Assembly: GCA_020544305.1 (NCBI GenBank)
Contig: CP058667.1
Location: 186,001-250,000, forward strand
Direction of reading: 5' to 3'
DNA from: Staphylococcus taiwanensis
GTDB lineage: Bacteria; Bacillota; Bacilli; Staphylococcales; Staphylococcaceae
DNA length: 64,000 bases
This document shows positions 9,684 through 19,200 of the stretch, piece by piece. How positions within the stretch are numbered: the stretch's first letter is position 1; the number at the start of each line of letters is the position of its first letter. The notes beneath the pieces were generated by a model, which was given only the letters and a program-made list of their open reading frames with translations, was not told the DNA's origin and did no database searches. The translations under genes were made by a program, and so were the position numbers.

Positions 9684-12600
9684 TTGCAAACTATTAAGCA
9701 AGATGGATCAATATTGCATATCTATTTTGAGAATCCTACAAATAAGATTGAAAAACTATACATAAAAAACGAATTTGATTCACTCACTTTAGAAAGTGCT
9801 AATGAAGATTTACATTTTGAAATAGATTTAAATGAAGTTGCAGAGAAGTTTATTCAATATGAAAATAAAAAAATATACATCATCGTAGAAGAATCAACGC
9901 CGATTTTAACAACGCAACGTAACTTGAAAGTTACGAATAACCAGTCTGAAGTTTTAGGCTTAAATGAAGTGTTAGTTGATGCTATTGAGGATATTAAAAT
10001 ACAACCCTATATCACTCGAAATGGCTATTTACATTTATCGTTAGAAGCGTTGGATTTAAATAAAACATATTTTTCAAGAAGACACATTGATAATATGAAA
10101 ATAAACAATAATGAAGCGTTCATAAAAGGCCAGTTTGCAATACTTAATTCGACACTTGAAAATGTGCAACTATTAATAAAAACGAGACTGACTGATAGAG
10201 AAAAATTCGCAAACATTCATCTTGAAAAAATTAATCAAACGAATAATACATCTACTTATAATTTTTCGGTAGATATCTACAAAGATTTGATAGACTTCAT
10301 GAAGTATGAATATAAAAGTGAGGACATCATAGATATTTACTTAAGTATAAAAGTAAAAGAATCATCGGAGCATCTAAGAACAAAAATTGGAAATCCTAGA
10401 ATATTGGCGGAAAAGCTATTAAAAGGGGAAATCATCACTGAGTTCAACGGTAACATAGTGTCACTTACGCCTTATTTCACTATGAAAGGCCGTAATTTAT
10501 CTTTTAGAATTAATACATATGATATCAATAGTTATTTAACCTATGTGGATGAATTAAAAAGACCAAAGCGTCCTAACTTTTTGAAAAAAGAAAAACAAAA
10601 AGTGTGGGTTATTGGTGAAAAATCTTATAAAGCACAGGACAATGGATATCACTTCTTTAAATATATGAGAACGCACCATCCAGATAAACCTGTGTATTAT
10701 ATTATCGAGAAAGACTCTAATGAAGCTAAAAATGTTTTGCCTTTTGGAAATGTCATATTCTATAATTCAGCAGAACATTTTAAAATCATGCTTAAAGCAG
10801 ATTACATCTGTACTACGCATCATCCAGAATTAATCTATCCTACAACAAGTGACATTTATACGCGTAAAATAAAAGCCATTAAAGTATTTTTACAGCATGG
10901 GGTTCTAGGTACAAAGAATTTAAGCAACATTAACGGTAATCAATTAAAAGATTTTAATGTTGATTTATTTATCACGAGTTCTGACAGAGAGAAAGAAATC
11001 GTTGTAAGAGATTTGAATTTCTTCAGTAATCAAGTTGCTGTTACAGGACTAGCAAGATTTGATGAATTGTTTAATCCTAATGTAGAAGTGAAAAATCAAA
11101 TCTTAATTATTCCAACATGGAGAGACTGGCTAACAAGTATTGATAGATTACAAACATCGGAATATTTAAAACGAATGAACGATTTACTTCACAGTCAGAA
11201 ATTAAAAGAATTAGCTAACAAAGGGACTAACATTATTTTTTGTTTACATCCTAATATGCAACCTTTTATTGATTATTTTGATGTTCCAGACTACGTTACG
11301 CGTATTAAGCAAGGAGACACAGATGTTCAGAAATTAATAAAAGAAAGCAAATTAATGATTACGGATTATTCAAGTGTTGGTTTTGATTTTAGTTTCTTAA
11401 ATAAACCAGTCATCTATTATCAATTTGATAGAAATGAATTTTTAGGAAAAGAAGCGTCTCACATTGATATCGAAAAAGAATTACCAGGCATCATTGTCAA
11501 TTCTCAAGATAAATTAGAAAGAGAACTCGATTATTTACAGGAGAAACACTTTGTTATTGATGACTCATTAAAGAAACGTATTGATCAATTTATTGAATAT
11601 AAAGATCAAAACAATTGTGAGCGCATATTTGATGCAATTACTAGCTTTAAAGAGACTAGTAAAGTGAAAAGTAAAATGAAGTATGACATTCTTTCACAAC
11701 ATGCACTTAAACGTTTTAGAAAGAATAAAAAATATTTTAAAGTAATGGATGCATTTAATACTGGATTAACACGCTTATTACCTGTAAAAGAAGATTTAAT
11801 TGTGTTTGAAAGTAATGTAGGAAAATTAGTGAGTGATAATCCGAAATTTATATATGATGAATTAAAAAAATATAATAAAAAATATCAAATCGTTTGGGCT
11901 ACTAATACACTCTATCCATTCAATGATCCGAATGTGAAAACAGTTAAGCGCTTGTCTCCTGAATATTTCTATTACTTATCTAGAGCAAAATATTGGGTAA
12001 ACAATCAAAACTTCCCGCATTATGTTAATAAACATAAAGATACGATTTATATACAAACTTGGCATGGCACACCATTGAAGAAAATGTTGAATGATGTTGA
12101 AACCTTCCAAGGACGAGATGAAAATTATAAAAATAGAGTGAATCAGGCCATTAAACACTGGGACTATTTAATTTCGCCAAGTCCTTATGCGAGCAAGTGT
12201 TTTAAATCAGCATTCGATTTCCACAAAGAAATTCTTGAGGTGGGATATCCAAGAAATGATGTTTTTTATAATACGGAAAACAAAGCCATAGATGAGAAGA
12301 AAAAATTAATCAAACAAAAACTAGGTATTGAAGGTAATAAAAAAATTATTTTATACGCGCCTACTTTTAGAGATGACGAAATTAATAAAGCTAAAAAACA
12401 TATCATCAATCTGAAACTTGACTTACAAAAATTGAAGGAAAGTATTGGAGATGAATATATTTTAATTTTACGTCCGCATATTATTATTAGTAATGCGTTG
12501 AAATTAAGTGAATCGCTAAAAGAATTTGTCGTTGATGGAACAAAATACCCAGAAATCAGTGATTTGTATTTAATTACAGATATATGCATCACAGACTATT

Positions 12601-12887
12601 CTTCAGTCATGTTTGATTTTGCAAATACGAAGAAACCATTATTATTCTTCACCTATGATTTAGATTTTTATAAGAACAAATTACGAGGCTTTTATTTCGA
12701 TTTTGAAAAAGAAGCACCAGGACCTTTAATTAAAACAAATGATGGCTTAATCGAAGCAATCAAAAATATTGATAACGTACAAGAAACATATAGTGACAAA
12801 TATCAAGCCTTTTACAATCGTTTCTGTACCTTTGAAAAAGGCACAGCTTCTAAAACAATAGTGGAAAAATTCTTCAAACAAGACTGA
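9684..12887 (+). CDS. Tandem-domain TagF/TarF-like CDP-glycerol glycerophosphotransferase
   Basis: This 1067-aa protein carries two complete CDP-glycerol glycerophosphotransferase domains. The first covers about 300-670: KVWVIGEKSYKAQDNGYHFF, VFLQHGVLGTKNL, then ITDYSSVGFDFSFLNKPVIYY. The second covers about 700-1067: IYIQTWHGTPLKKM, then ITDYSSVMFDFANTKKPLLFF and FYFDFEKEAPGP. Each has the HG and DYSS signatures of the family, which transfers glycerol-phosphate (or ribitol-phosphate) units to wall teichoic acid or related polymers at the inner membrane face. Typical TagF/TarF proteins have one such domain plus an N-terminal region, so the double architecture is notable. The start is TTG 9684 with GAAGGGG upstream. 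It is the only gene between two inverted repeats. Confidence 0.85.
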   Translation: MQTIKQDGSILHIYFENPTNKIEKLYIKNEFDSLTLESANEDLHFEIDLNEVAEKFIQYENKKIYIIVEESTPILTTQRNLKVTNNQSEVLGLNEVLVDAIEDIKIQPYITRNGYLHLSLEALDLNKTYFSRRHIDNMKINNNEAFIKGQFAILNSTLENVQLLIKTRLTDREKFANIHLEKINQTNNTSTYNFSVDIYKDLIDFMKYEYKSEDIIDIYLSIKVKESSEHLRTKIGNPRILAEKLLKGEIITEFNGNIVSLTPYFTMKGRNLSFRINTYDINSYLTYVDELKRPKRPNFLKKEKQKVWVIGEKSYKAQDNGYHFFKYMRTHHPDKPVYYIIEKDSNEAKNVLPFGNVIFYNSAEHFKIMLKADYICTTHHPELIYPTTSDIYTRKIKAIKVFLQHGVLGTKNLSNINGNQLKDFNVDLFITSSDREKEIVVRDLNFFSNQVAVTGLARFDELFNPNVEVKNQILIIPTWRDWLTSIDRLQTSEYLKRMNDLLHSQKLKELANKGTNIIFCLHPNMQPFIDYFDVPDYVTRIKQGDTDVQKLIKESKLMITDYSSVGFDFSFLNKPVIYYQFDRNEFLGKEASHIDIEKELPGIIVNSQDKLERELDYLQEKHFVIDDSLKKRIDQFIEYKDQNNCERIFDAITSFKETSKVKSKMKYDILSQHALKRFRKNKKYFKVMDAFNTGLTRLLPVKEDLIVFESNVGKLVSDNPKFIYDELKKYNKKYQIVWATNTLYPFNDPNVKTVKRLSPEYFYYLSRAKYWVNNQNFPHYVNKHKDTIYIQTWHGTPLKKMLNDVETFQGRDENYKNRVNQAIKHWDYLISPSPYASKCFKSAFDFHKEILEVGYPRNDVFYNTENKAIDEKKKLIKQKLGIEGNKKIILYAPTFRDDEINKAKKHIINLKLDLQKLKESIGDEYILILRPHIIISNALKLSESLKEFVVDGTKYPEISDLYLITDICITDYSSVMFDFANTKKPLLFFTYDLDFYKNKLRGFYFDFEKEAPGPLIKTNDGLIEAIKNIDNVQETYSDKYQAFYNRFCTFEKGTASKTIVEKFFKQD

Positions 12888-12924
12888 TCAATATATCTTG
12901 ACTCCTTTGCTAGAAATAGTTAAA

Positions 12925-13076
12925 GGGGGAGTGGGACAGAATTCTTTTTAAATTCGTCGTCCCACCCTCGCAAGGATGACTAGAACTGAAAAAAGCCTGA
13001 TTTAAGCGCCTTTTCAGTTCAGTCAGCTACTGCGAATTTGCAAAATAGCATCATCATATTATTTATGTCCCAGGCT
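12925..13076 (-). repeat. Dispersed staphylococcal repeat, copy B (inverted relative to A)
   Basis: Read on the minus strand this copy aligns with copy A along its whole ~150 bp with only scattered differences. Its GGGGGAGTGGGACAG / CGTCCCACCCTC hairpin directly follows the teichoic-acid gene and can terminate it. Copies A and B therefore bracket a 3.7-kb unit as inverted repeats. Confidence 0.85.
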
Positions 13077-13119
13077 CATGTCATGTTTGTTAGTATAAGA
13101 GATGAAAGAGAGGTTGCTT

Positions 13120-13725
13120 ATGCTTAAATCATTTGATTTGGACATTATTAAACGCGCCTTAAAAATCTTTGTAGTTGCTACCATTTGTTTAGTCATTACT
13201 ACGATATTCTGTTACTTTGTTCATCCATCTTTCAATGAATTGAAACATATGGGAAATGCGAGCGAAAAGATTGGCAACACGAAAGGACTCGAAAAAGTCT
13301 GGAAGTATATCGTTAATAACGGTTTCAGAGTCCCACTACAAATGTTTATTCTAGCCTTACTACCAATACCTTATCTTTATCTCATCAATTTAGTAGTAAC
13401 CATCATTATGCCTGGCATTGCGTTAGGTTTCTTTCTAAGTTTAGATGTACACAAAGGTTTGATAGGATGTATTGCAACTATTCCACACTATACATTTGAA
13501 ATTATGGGCTTTTGCATTTTAACAAGCGCATTGTATATGTTGAACAAAGCCATCACACGCCGCTTTACCAATCTCTTTAGGACAAGTAAAAAAGAAAACT
13601 ATGCGATAAAAGATAACTTAATCAATGTAATCAAATCCTATGTATTAATCGCATTACCATTAATCATCATTGCCGCATTTTTAGAAACCTATGTATCAAA
13701 TTTAATATTTAATATTTTGAGTTGA
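13120..13725 (+). CDS. SpoIIM/DUF95-family membrane protein
   Basis: This 201-aa protein has about five hydrophobic segments. The family's central features are NNGFRVPLQMFILALLPIPY and GFFLSLDVHKGLIGCIATIP, then HYTFEIMGFCI. The domain is named after the stage II sporulation protein M but is widespread in non-sporulating Firmicutes, where its role is not well defined. ATG 13120 follows GAGAGG by six bases; the ATG at 13102 lacks a ribosome site. It is monocistronic, between repeat copy B and a terminator. Confidence 0.8.
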   Translation: MLKSFDLDIIKRALKIFVVATICLVITTIFCYFVHPSFNELKHMGNASEKIGNTKGLEKVWKYIVNNGFRVPLQMFILALLPIPYLYLINLVVTIIMPGIALGFFLSLDVHKGLIGCIATIPHYTFEIMGFCILTSALYMLNKAITRRFTNLFRTSKKENYAIKDNLINVIKSYVLIALPLIIIAAFLETYVSNLIFNILS

Positions 13726-13737
13726 TTCTCATACATA

Positions 13738-13779
13738 AAGCCAAATGAACCCTATCTTGCGTTCATTTGGCTTGTTTTG
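13738..13779 (+). terminator. Rho-independent terminator after the SpoIIM-like gene
   Basis: Perfect 13-bp stem AAGCCAAATGAAC (13738-13750) / GTTCATTTGGCTT (13761-13773), followed by a T-rich tail. Confidence 0.9.
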
Positions 13780-13939
13780 TACACTTATTCAATTTCTGAT
13801 TGGATGTTAAGGAGTTCGTTGTTAAAGTATTTATTATGACTAACATTAATGTCATAGAACATTCATGATAACTTGCAATCTTGAGAGTCGTAGATTTCTA
13901 TAAAATGAAAACTTCATGAGCGTTTATTGTGAAACAATA

Positions 13940-14154
13940 TTATTAACCATTTCAGATATACTAGTCGGCTTCATAGGAGGTTATTAACTACACCAATTCA
14001 TCATGAGCACACTATCACCAAACAAAGCCATGGCAGACATGACACTCTACTATATCAACTTCAGCATATTAATCGTATTACACTCGTATTTACCGTCATC
14101 GTCGTGCTTATCATGGCACATAAGATAAGTAAGACAAATGTGCTGAGTGTGTGA
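13940..14154 (+). pseudogene. Decayed C-terminal remnant of an MFS (DHA2-like) efflux transporter
   Basis: The 663-bp gap after the SpoIIM-like gene holds no intact gene. From about 14003 one frame reads MSTLSPNKAMADMTLYYINF, typical of the start of the last helices of DHA2 drug exporters. After a frameshift a second frame reads RITLVFTVIVVLIMAHKISK and ends at the TGA 14152-14154. An in-frame stop lies upstream, near 13985. The likely reading is a degraded transporter end; the rest of the gene is missing. Bases 14155-14388 are AT-rich, with only the promoter region of the next gene. Confidence 0.45.
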
Positions 14155-14388
14155 ACACAGTGGGATAGATGCTTAAATATAAATATTGTTAACACAGATG
14201 TAGCAATCTTTATATTTAATATTTTATTAAGTACTTTAATTGAATATTTAATTACGAAAGACTTAAAATGTAGAGTAATATATATGTTTTTTACAAATTT
14301 TTTCAGATAAAAAGTAACAAAATTTTAAAATAAAGTTTTACTGAGTACTACAATCACTATTAATATAGTTTGAGAAAGAAGGATTATT

Positions 14389-15198
14389 TTGAAAAAAGAC
14401 AACTTATTTGAAATATTAAAACTTTTAAATGACGAAGGGACTTCCGTATCAGAGTTTCACAAACAATTGACTGAATGGACTAACGAAAGAGAAAAAGATG
14501 ATTTGGATTTTAAAAAAGATTGGATAGATAATGAAAAATTAGCTAAGTTAATTCTATCAATGGCAAATTTTGGTGGGGGCAATGTAATTATAGGTGTTGA
14601 AGAAGATGACGATAAATATATTCCAATAGGGCTTCAAATGTTAAAAGATAAAGCGGAAGTTAATACTCAATTATCTAAATTTTTACCAGATAGTCTAATT
14701 TCTAGTATAGAAGTTGAAAATTTTGAATTCGATGATGAAATTTATAAAAGTTTGAATGGAAAAAAATTTCAATGCATTACTATTAAATCTAATAACAATG
14801 ACTTACCTTATTTAAGTACTAAAGACGGAAACTATATTAGTAAAAATAGAATTTATATAAGAAGACATACGAGTGTTGAAGAAGCGAATAATTATGAAAT
14901 AACACAAATTTTGAATAAAAAGATGAATGCTATATATAGTGAGACTAAAAAAATGGATTTAGATGTACATATATCTCAATTGAAATTGTTATATGAAAAT
15001 GTAAATAAAAGTAAAACTCGATTAGTTGGAGGAATAGCTAATCAAATAAATCATACTCTTAAGAATTCTTTAGGCCATGTGATGGGATATGAAGAAAAAT
15101 ATAGAAATCCTAATTATCCTGAGCTAGATTTTGAAGAATTTATAAGTCGATGTATATATAAAAAGCAAAAAAGAATAGAGAATGAATTAGATATTTGA
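14389..15198 (+). CDS. AlbA_2/Schlafen-type putative DNA-binding protein
   Basis: This 269-aa protein carries an AlbA_2 (Schlafen AlbA_2) domain at about 30-165: DDLDFKKDWIDNEKLAKLIL, SMANFGGGNVIIGVEEDD, and later YIRRHTSVEEANNYEI. The C-terminal ~100 residues are a Lys/Glu-rich helical region with no known domain. The family is linked to nucleic-acid binding, and its members often occur in defence islands as regulators or effectors. The start is TTG 14389, five bases after GAAGGA. It lies on the same strand and 192 bp upstream of the single-chain restriction-modification gene. That suggests a functional pair, but there is no overlap and a shared transcript is only inferred. Confidence 0.7.
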   Translation: MKKDNLFEILKLLNDEGTSVSEFHKQLTEWTNEREKDDLDFKKDWIDNEKLAKLILSMANFGGGNVIIGVEEDDDKYIPIGLQMLKDKAEVNTQLSKFLPDSLISSIEVENFEFDDEIYKSLNGKKFQCITIKSNNNDLPYLSTKDGNYISKNRIYIRRHTSVEEANNYEITQILNKKMNAIYSETKKMDLDVHISQLKLLYENVNKSKTRLVGGIANQINHTLKNSLGHVMGYEEKYRNPNYPELDFEEFISRCIYKKQKRIENELDI

Positions 15199-15390
15199 AT
15201 GTACATTAAATCATCATATAAGCACTGATAATTATACAAAAAAATATTTATATGTATACTTGAATAAATAAACTATATTGAGTTAATACGATTATTTATA
15301 TATAGTTGGTTTCTTATTTATTTTAAATTATTAAAAGATCAATCGTACTAGTAAAATATTTACATTATCATGAAAGAAAGAGAGGAACAT

Positions 15391-18300
15391 ATGATAGATA
15401 ATAAAAGGGTTGAAAATCTTCTAAAAATGGGTTTTATTTTTCAAGAAAATGATAATCAAAAACTTATTTATAAAGCAAAATATAATGATTATTTAATCAA
15501 TACATTTACAGTTGACTTTTCAAAGAAATCTTATGGTGAAATATATTGGGGAGAAATTGAAAAGAATGTTAAGAATAGAAGGAGTTCAAATTTATCAAAA
15601 CCTGAATTTTTAGCTCAACTTTATTGGGTTATAAAAATAATTGAATCTGGCTATTCCCCTAATAAAGTTATTATCGAACAAGAAGTACAATTAGGTAGAA
15701 AATCAGGATATATAGACTTAATAATATTAGATGAACAGAATATTCCATTTTTAATTTTAGATATAAAATCGTATGGAAAAGAATATGAAAATGAATTACG
15801 TAAATTGAAGAAAGCTAAAGGACAGGTTATAAGTTATTACCGTTATGATCATCGCGTGAAATACATTGGTGTTGCAACTGCTGGAATTATAAATAATTTT
15901 GTAAATGATGAGACATATATTGTTTCATCAGAAAATTGGAATGGATTAGGAAGTACCGATAACTTAAGTGATACTTTAGACACAAATGAAATACTTGAAA
16001 ATTCTTTTAGAATATCACCTAATGTTTCTCCTTATGAGGCTGAATCAATTGATTTATATCCAGGTGATTTAATTGAATTAACTGAACAATCTTCTTCAAA
16101 AATGTTTCACAAGTTTTTAACTATTTTAAGAAAACACGGAATTTCAGATAAAACAAATGCTTTCAATAGAGTTTTAAATTTATTTATAGCAAAAATAGTT
16201 GATGAATTTGATACCCTAAATAATCAAAAATTAAAATTTCAAATATTAAATAATGAAACTGATGAGCACTTTATAGCAAAACTAGAAAATTTATACTCAA
16301 AAGGTATGAGAGATTTTATAGAAATCAATATTGATAGCGATAAAGAACAATCAAGAATAAATCAAATTATTTCAGAAAATATAACAAATGATTATATTAA
16401 AAATGAGTTATTAAAAATAATTGGGCATACTAAAAGTAAAACAAGTTCTAATTTTCATTTCAAAGATGTTTATGATGATGTAACATTTGGAGAAAATATA
16501 AGTTTAGTAAAAGAATTAGTTAACTTAATAGCTCCTTATAAATTAAAATATCCAAAAAAACAGCAGTTTTTAGGAGACTTTTTTGAAATGATACTTTCAA
16601 ATGGTTTTAAACAAGAAGCAGGACAATTTTTCACTCCAGTTCCTATAGCAAGGTTTATGGTTAATTCATTACCTCTAGAAAATATGATTAAAGAAAAATT
16701 AGAGAATGCTAGTCCTAATAATTTGTTGCCAAAAATAATTGATTTTGCTTCAGGGAGTGGACACTTTTTAACAGAATACATGGATGAAATTCAAAAAATA
16801 ATTAATGAATTGGATATATCTAATATTTCACAAAGTTCAAAAAATAAAATAAACAGTTTTAAAGCTTCTCCTTTTGATTGGGCTAATAATTATGTTTATG
16901 GTGTGGATATAGATTATAGATTGGTTAAAACATCGAAAGTTAGTACATTTTTAAACGGAGACGGTAATGCTAATATTTATAGAGCCAATGGTTTAGATAG
17001 CTTTACTTCTGAAGATTTCAAAGGAGATTTACATCTAAATATACATAGTACAAAAAATGAAATTTTCGACGTTTTACTTGCGAACCCCCCTTATCACATA
17101 GACGAATTTAGACAATTATTACCTAATATGGATGATGATTTTTTACTAGCTAAATATGTTACCGATAATAGTTCGGAAATTGAAGCCTTATTTATTGAAA
17201 GAGCTTCTCAACTTTTAAAAACAGGCGGAGTAATGGGGATTATATTACCTTCTTCTATATTAAATACAGGAAATAAAATTTATACAGAAGCTAGAAAATT
17301 ACTTTTAAGAAATTTTAAAGTGATTGCAATTGTTAAAAATCCTAATACTACTTTTATGGCTACTGGTACCGAGACTGTGATTATATTTGCAGAAAAGCGA
17401 AGTGTAGCACAATCTTCAAACATTGAAAAACAAATTAATGATTCAGTTGAAAATCTAACTAAAAAAACGATCAATGAGGACCCTAACTTTTTAGAAAATT
17501 ACGCGAATAATTTATATCAAGCAGAATTAAATGAATATATTGATTTTGTAAATGGTTATTATGTTGGGGATAATATTTATTTTGAGGATTATTATGATAA
17601 ATATCAAAGAAGTAAAAAAGAGTATAAGGATTTTAAAGAGTTTGCTTGGGAAAGTGAAAAAGAAAAAATGATGTATTATGCTTTAACAAATAATGAGGTT
17701 ATATTAGTACAGTCTCCTAAGAAAAAGGCTGAAGAAGAATTATTATTAGGGTATAAATTTTCTGATAGAAGAGGTCAAGAAGGTATTCAACCTAGAGTGA
17801 AAAATTACTTTATAGAAGAACTATCTATGCTTTATGGTAATAATGGCAATTTTATTAATAAAATTATTAAAAATGCATTTTTAAATAAATCAATTATACC
17901 TGAATCAAATGTTGAACCATTTTATAGTAAATCTAAACTCAATCAAAATATTCATTTTAATGCAAATGATACTTCTTTTAAAATAAGAATAGCCTATGAA
18001 GGGAAAAAACTTATTGGTTATGAAAGTGAAGAAACTATTTCATTATCGAAAATTGCTAATTTAAAGAATGGTACCTCTATATCTGAAAAAGATATTGAGA
18101 TAGGAGAAATTCCTGTTATTGCAGGGGGCAGAACTCCAGCTTATTATTCAACTGATTTTAATAGAAAAGGTGATATTATAACTGTATCCCAAAGCGGAGC
18201 ATATGCTGGGTATATTGCATATCATTCAACACCTATATTTGCTTCAGATAGTTTTACTATAGAGGCGAAAAAAGATTCACCTTATACAACTGAACAAATT

Positions 18301-19116
18301 TATATTTTACTAAAAGAAAAACAAAATGAAATTTATAAATTTGCTTCTGGTTCAATACAAAAGCATGTTTATTCAGAGGATCTTGAGAATTTCAGGCTTC
18401 CTATGCCCTCTGATGAAAAAGAATTAAAACATTATATAAATCAAATATCTGATAAAGCAAAAGAAGTTCTTACCATTGAAAATAAAATAGAAGAAATACA
18501 AAATTATAAAAGCAATGTAATTAATAGTAATGCTATGGAATTTTTTAAAGAAAAAAATGAAACCTTAAATAAATTTCATAATAAAAATATATTAATGATT
18601 AAAGGTGGTAAAAGAATACCAAAAGAACTGGATTATGCTCCATTTAAAACAAATCATTATTATCCTGGTACAGGTGATTTTGAATATGAAAGTATAAATT
18701 TAGAAACTTCTAATTATATTGATGAAATGACTTTTAGCAAAATAAAAAACTACCAATTATTGTCAAATGATATTTACATTTCAGCAGCAGGTACTATCGG
18801 GAAGGTTGGGAAAATTCCAGAATTAGAAGAAAACCAAACAATCTCTTTAACAGAGAATGCGCATAGAATAAGAGTTATAGATGAGTCTATAATTAATCAA
18901 GATTATTTAATGTATATTTTATCTAGTGATATAGTACAAAAAAGATTGATTGAAGAAACTGTGGGAGTTGGTACTCCTAAATTATCAATTGATTCATTAA
19001 AAAATGTTAAAGTACCAATTATTGAATTAAGTAAACAAAAAGAATTTGTAGAAAAAATTTATACTATAAATAAGGATATTGAGAATTTATATTTAAAATT
19101 AAATAAATTGAAATAA
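15391..19116 (+). CDS. Single-chain R-M-S restriction-modification enzyme, AloI-like (type IIB/IIG)
   Basis: This 1241-aa protein joins nuclease, methylase and specificity parts. N-terminal region (~90-170): a PD-(D/E)XK-like core, EQEVQLGRKSGYIDLIILD followed by FLILDIKSYG. Methylase (~390-650): GQFFTPVPIARFM, motif I-like IIDFASGSGHF near 448 and NPPY near 562, for N6-adenine methylation. C-terminal (~880-1241): two HsdS-like target-recognition domains, the first with GDIITVSQSGAYAGYIAYHS and the second with DIYISAAGTIGKVGKI and VGTPKLSI. No helicase or translocase domain is visible, unlike HsdR. Length and order match AloI-type enzymes, which cut on both sides of a bipartite site. ATG 15391 has GAGAGG five bases upstream; ATG 15370 has none. 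The gene is extremely AT-rich and probably acquired. Confidence 0.8.
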   Translation: MIDNKRVENLLKMGFIFQENDNQKLIYKAKYNDYLINTFTVDFSKKSYGEIYWGEIEKNVKNRRSSNLSKPEFLAQLYWVIKIIESGYSPNKVIIEQEVQLGRKSGYIDLIILDEQNIPFLILDIKSYGKEYENELRKLKKAKGQVISYYRYDHRVKYIGVATAGIINNFVNDETYIVSSENWNGLGSTDNLSDTLDTNEILENSFRISPNVSPYEAESIDLYPGDLIELTEQSSSKMFHKFLTILRKHGISDKTNAFNRVLNLFIAKIVDEFDTLNNQKLKFQILNNETDEHFIAKLENLYSKGMRDFIEINIDSDKEQSRINQIISENITNDYIKNELLKIIGHTKSKTSSNFHFKDVYDDVTFGENISLVKELVNLIAPYKLKYPKKQQFLGDFFEMILSNGFKQEAGQFFTPVPIARFMVNSLPLENMIKEKLENASPNNLLPKIIDFASGSGHFLTEYMDEIQKIINELDISNISQSSKNKINSFKASPFDWANNYVYGVDIDYRLVKTSKVSTFLNGDGNANIYRANGLDSFTSEDFKGDLHLNIHSTKNEIFDVLLANPPYHIDEFRQLLPNMDDDFLLAKYVTDNSSEIEALFIERASQLLKTGGVMGIILPSSILNTGNKIYTEARKLLLRNFKVIAIVKNPNTTFMATGTETVIIFAEKRSVAQSSNIEKQINDSVENLTKKTINEDPNFLENYANNLYQAELNEYIDFVNGYYVGDNIYFEDYYDKYQRSKKEYKDFKEFAWESEKEKMMYYALTNNEVILVQSPKKKAEEELLLGYKFSDRRGQEGIQPRVKNYFIEELSMLYGNNGNFINKIIKNAFLNKSIIPESNVEPFYSKSKLNQNIHFNANDTSFKIRIAYEGKKLIGYESEETISLSKIANLKNGTSISEKDIEIGEIPVIAGGRTPAYYSTDFNRKGDIITVSQSGAYAGYIAYHSTPIFASDSFTIEAKKDSPYTTEQIYILLKEKQNEIYKFASGSIQKHVYSEDLENFRLPMPSDEKELKHYINQISDKAKEVLTIENKIEEIQNYKSNVINSNAMEFFKEKNETLNKFHNKNILMIKGGKRIPKELDYAPFKTNHYYPGTGDFEYESINLETSNYIDEMTFSKIKNYQLLSNDIYISAAGTIGKVGKIPELEENQTISLTENAHRIRVIDESIINQDYLMYILSSDIVQKRLIEETVGVGTPKLSIDSLKNVKVPIIELSKQKEFVEKIYTINKDIENLYLKLNKLK

Positions 19117-19140
19117 AAATATATATTACTAATTAGAATT

Positions 19141-19176
19141 AAAGCCTTTAAGCTATCTTTTGCTTAAAGGCTTTAT
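19141..19176. terminator. Bidirectional terminator between the fused RM gene and hsdS
   Basis: AAAGCCTTTAAGC (19141-19153) pairs with GCTTAAAGGCTTT (19162-19174); it serves the convergent RM gene and hsdS. Confidence 0.85.
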
Positions 19177-19200
19177 TCTATTAAAGTTACATAAGTTTAA

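Noticed and set aside
15391..19116. A second complete type I system (HsdR homologue)
   Set aside because: The N-terminal region looks like an HsdR nuclease domain, but there is no DEAD-box translocase, and the methylase and specificity parts are in the same chain; an AloI-like single-chain enzyme fits better.
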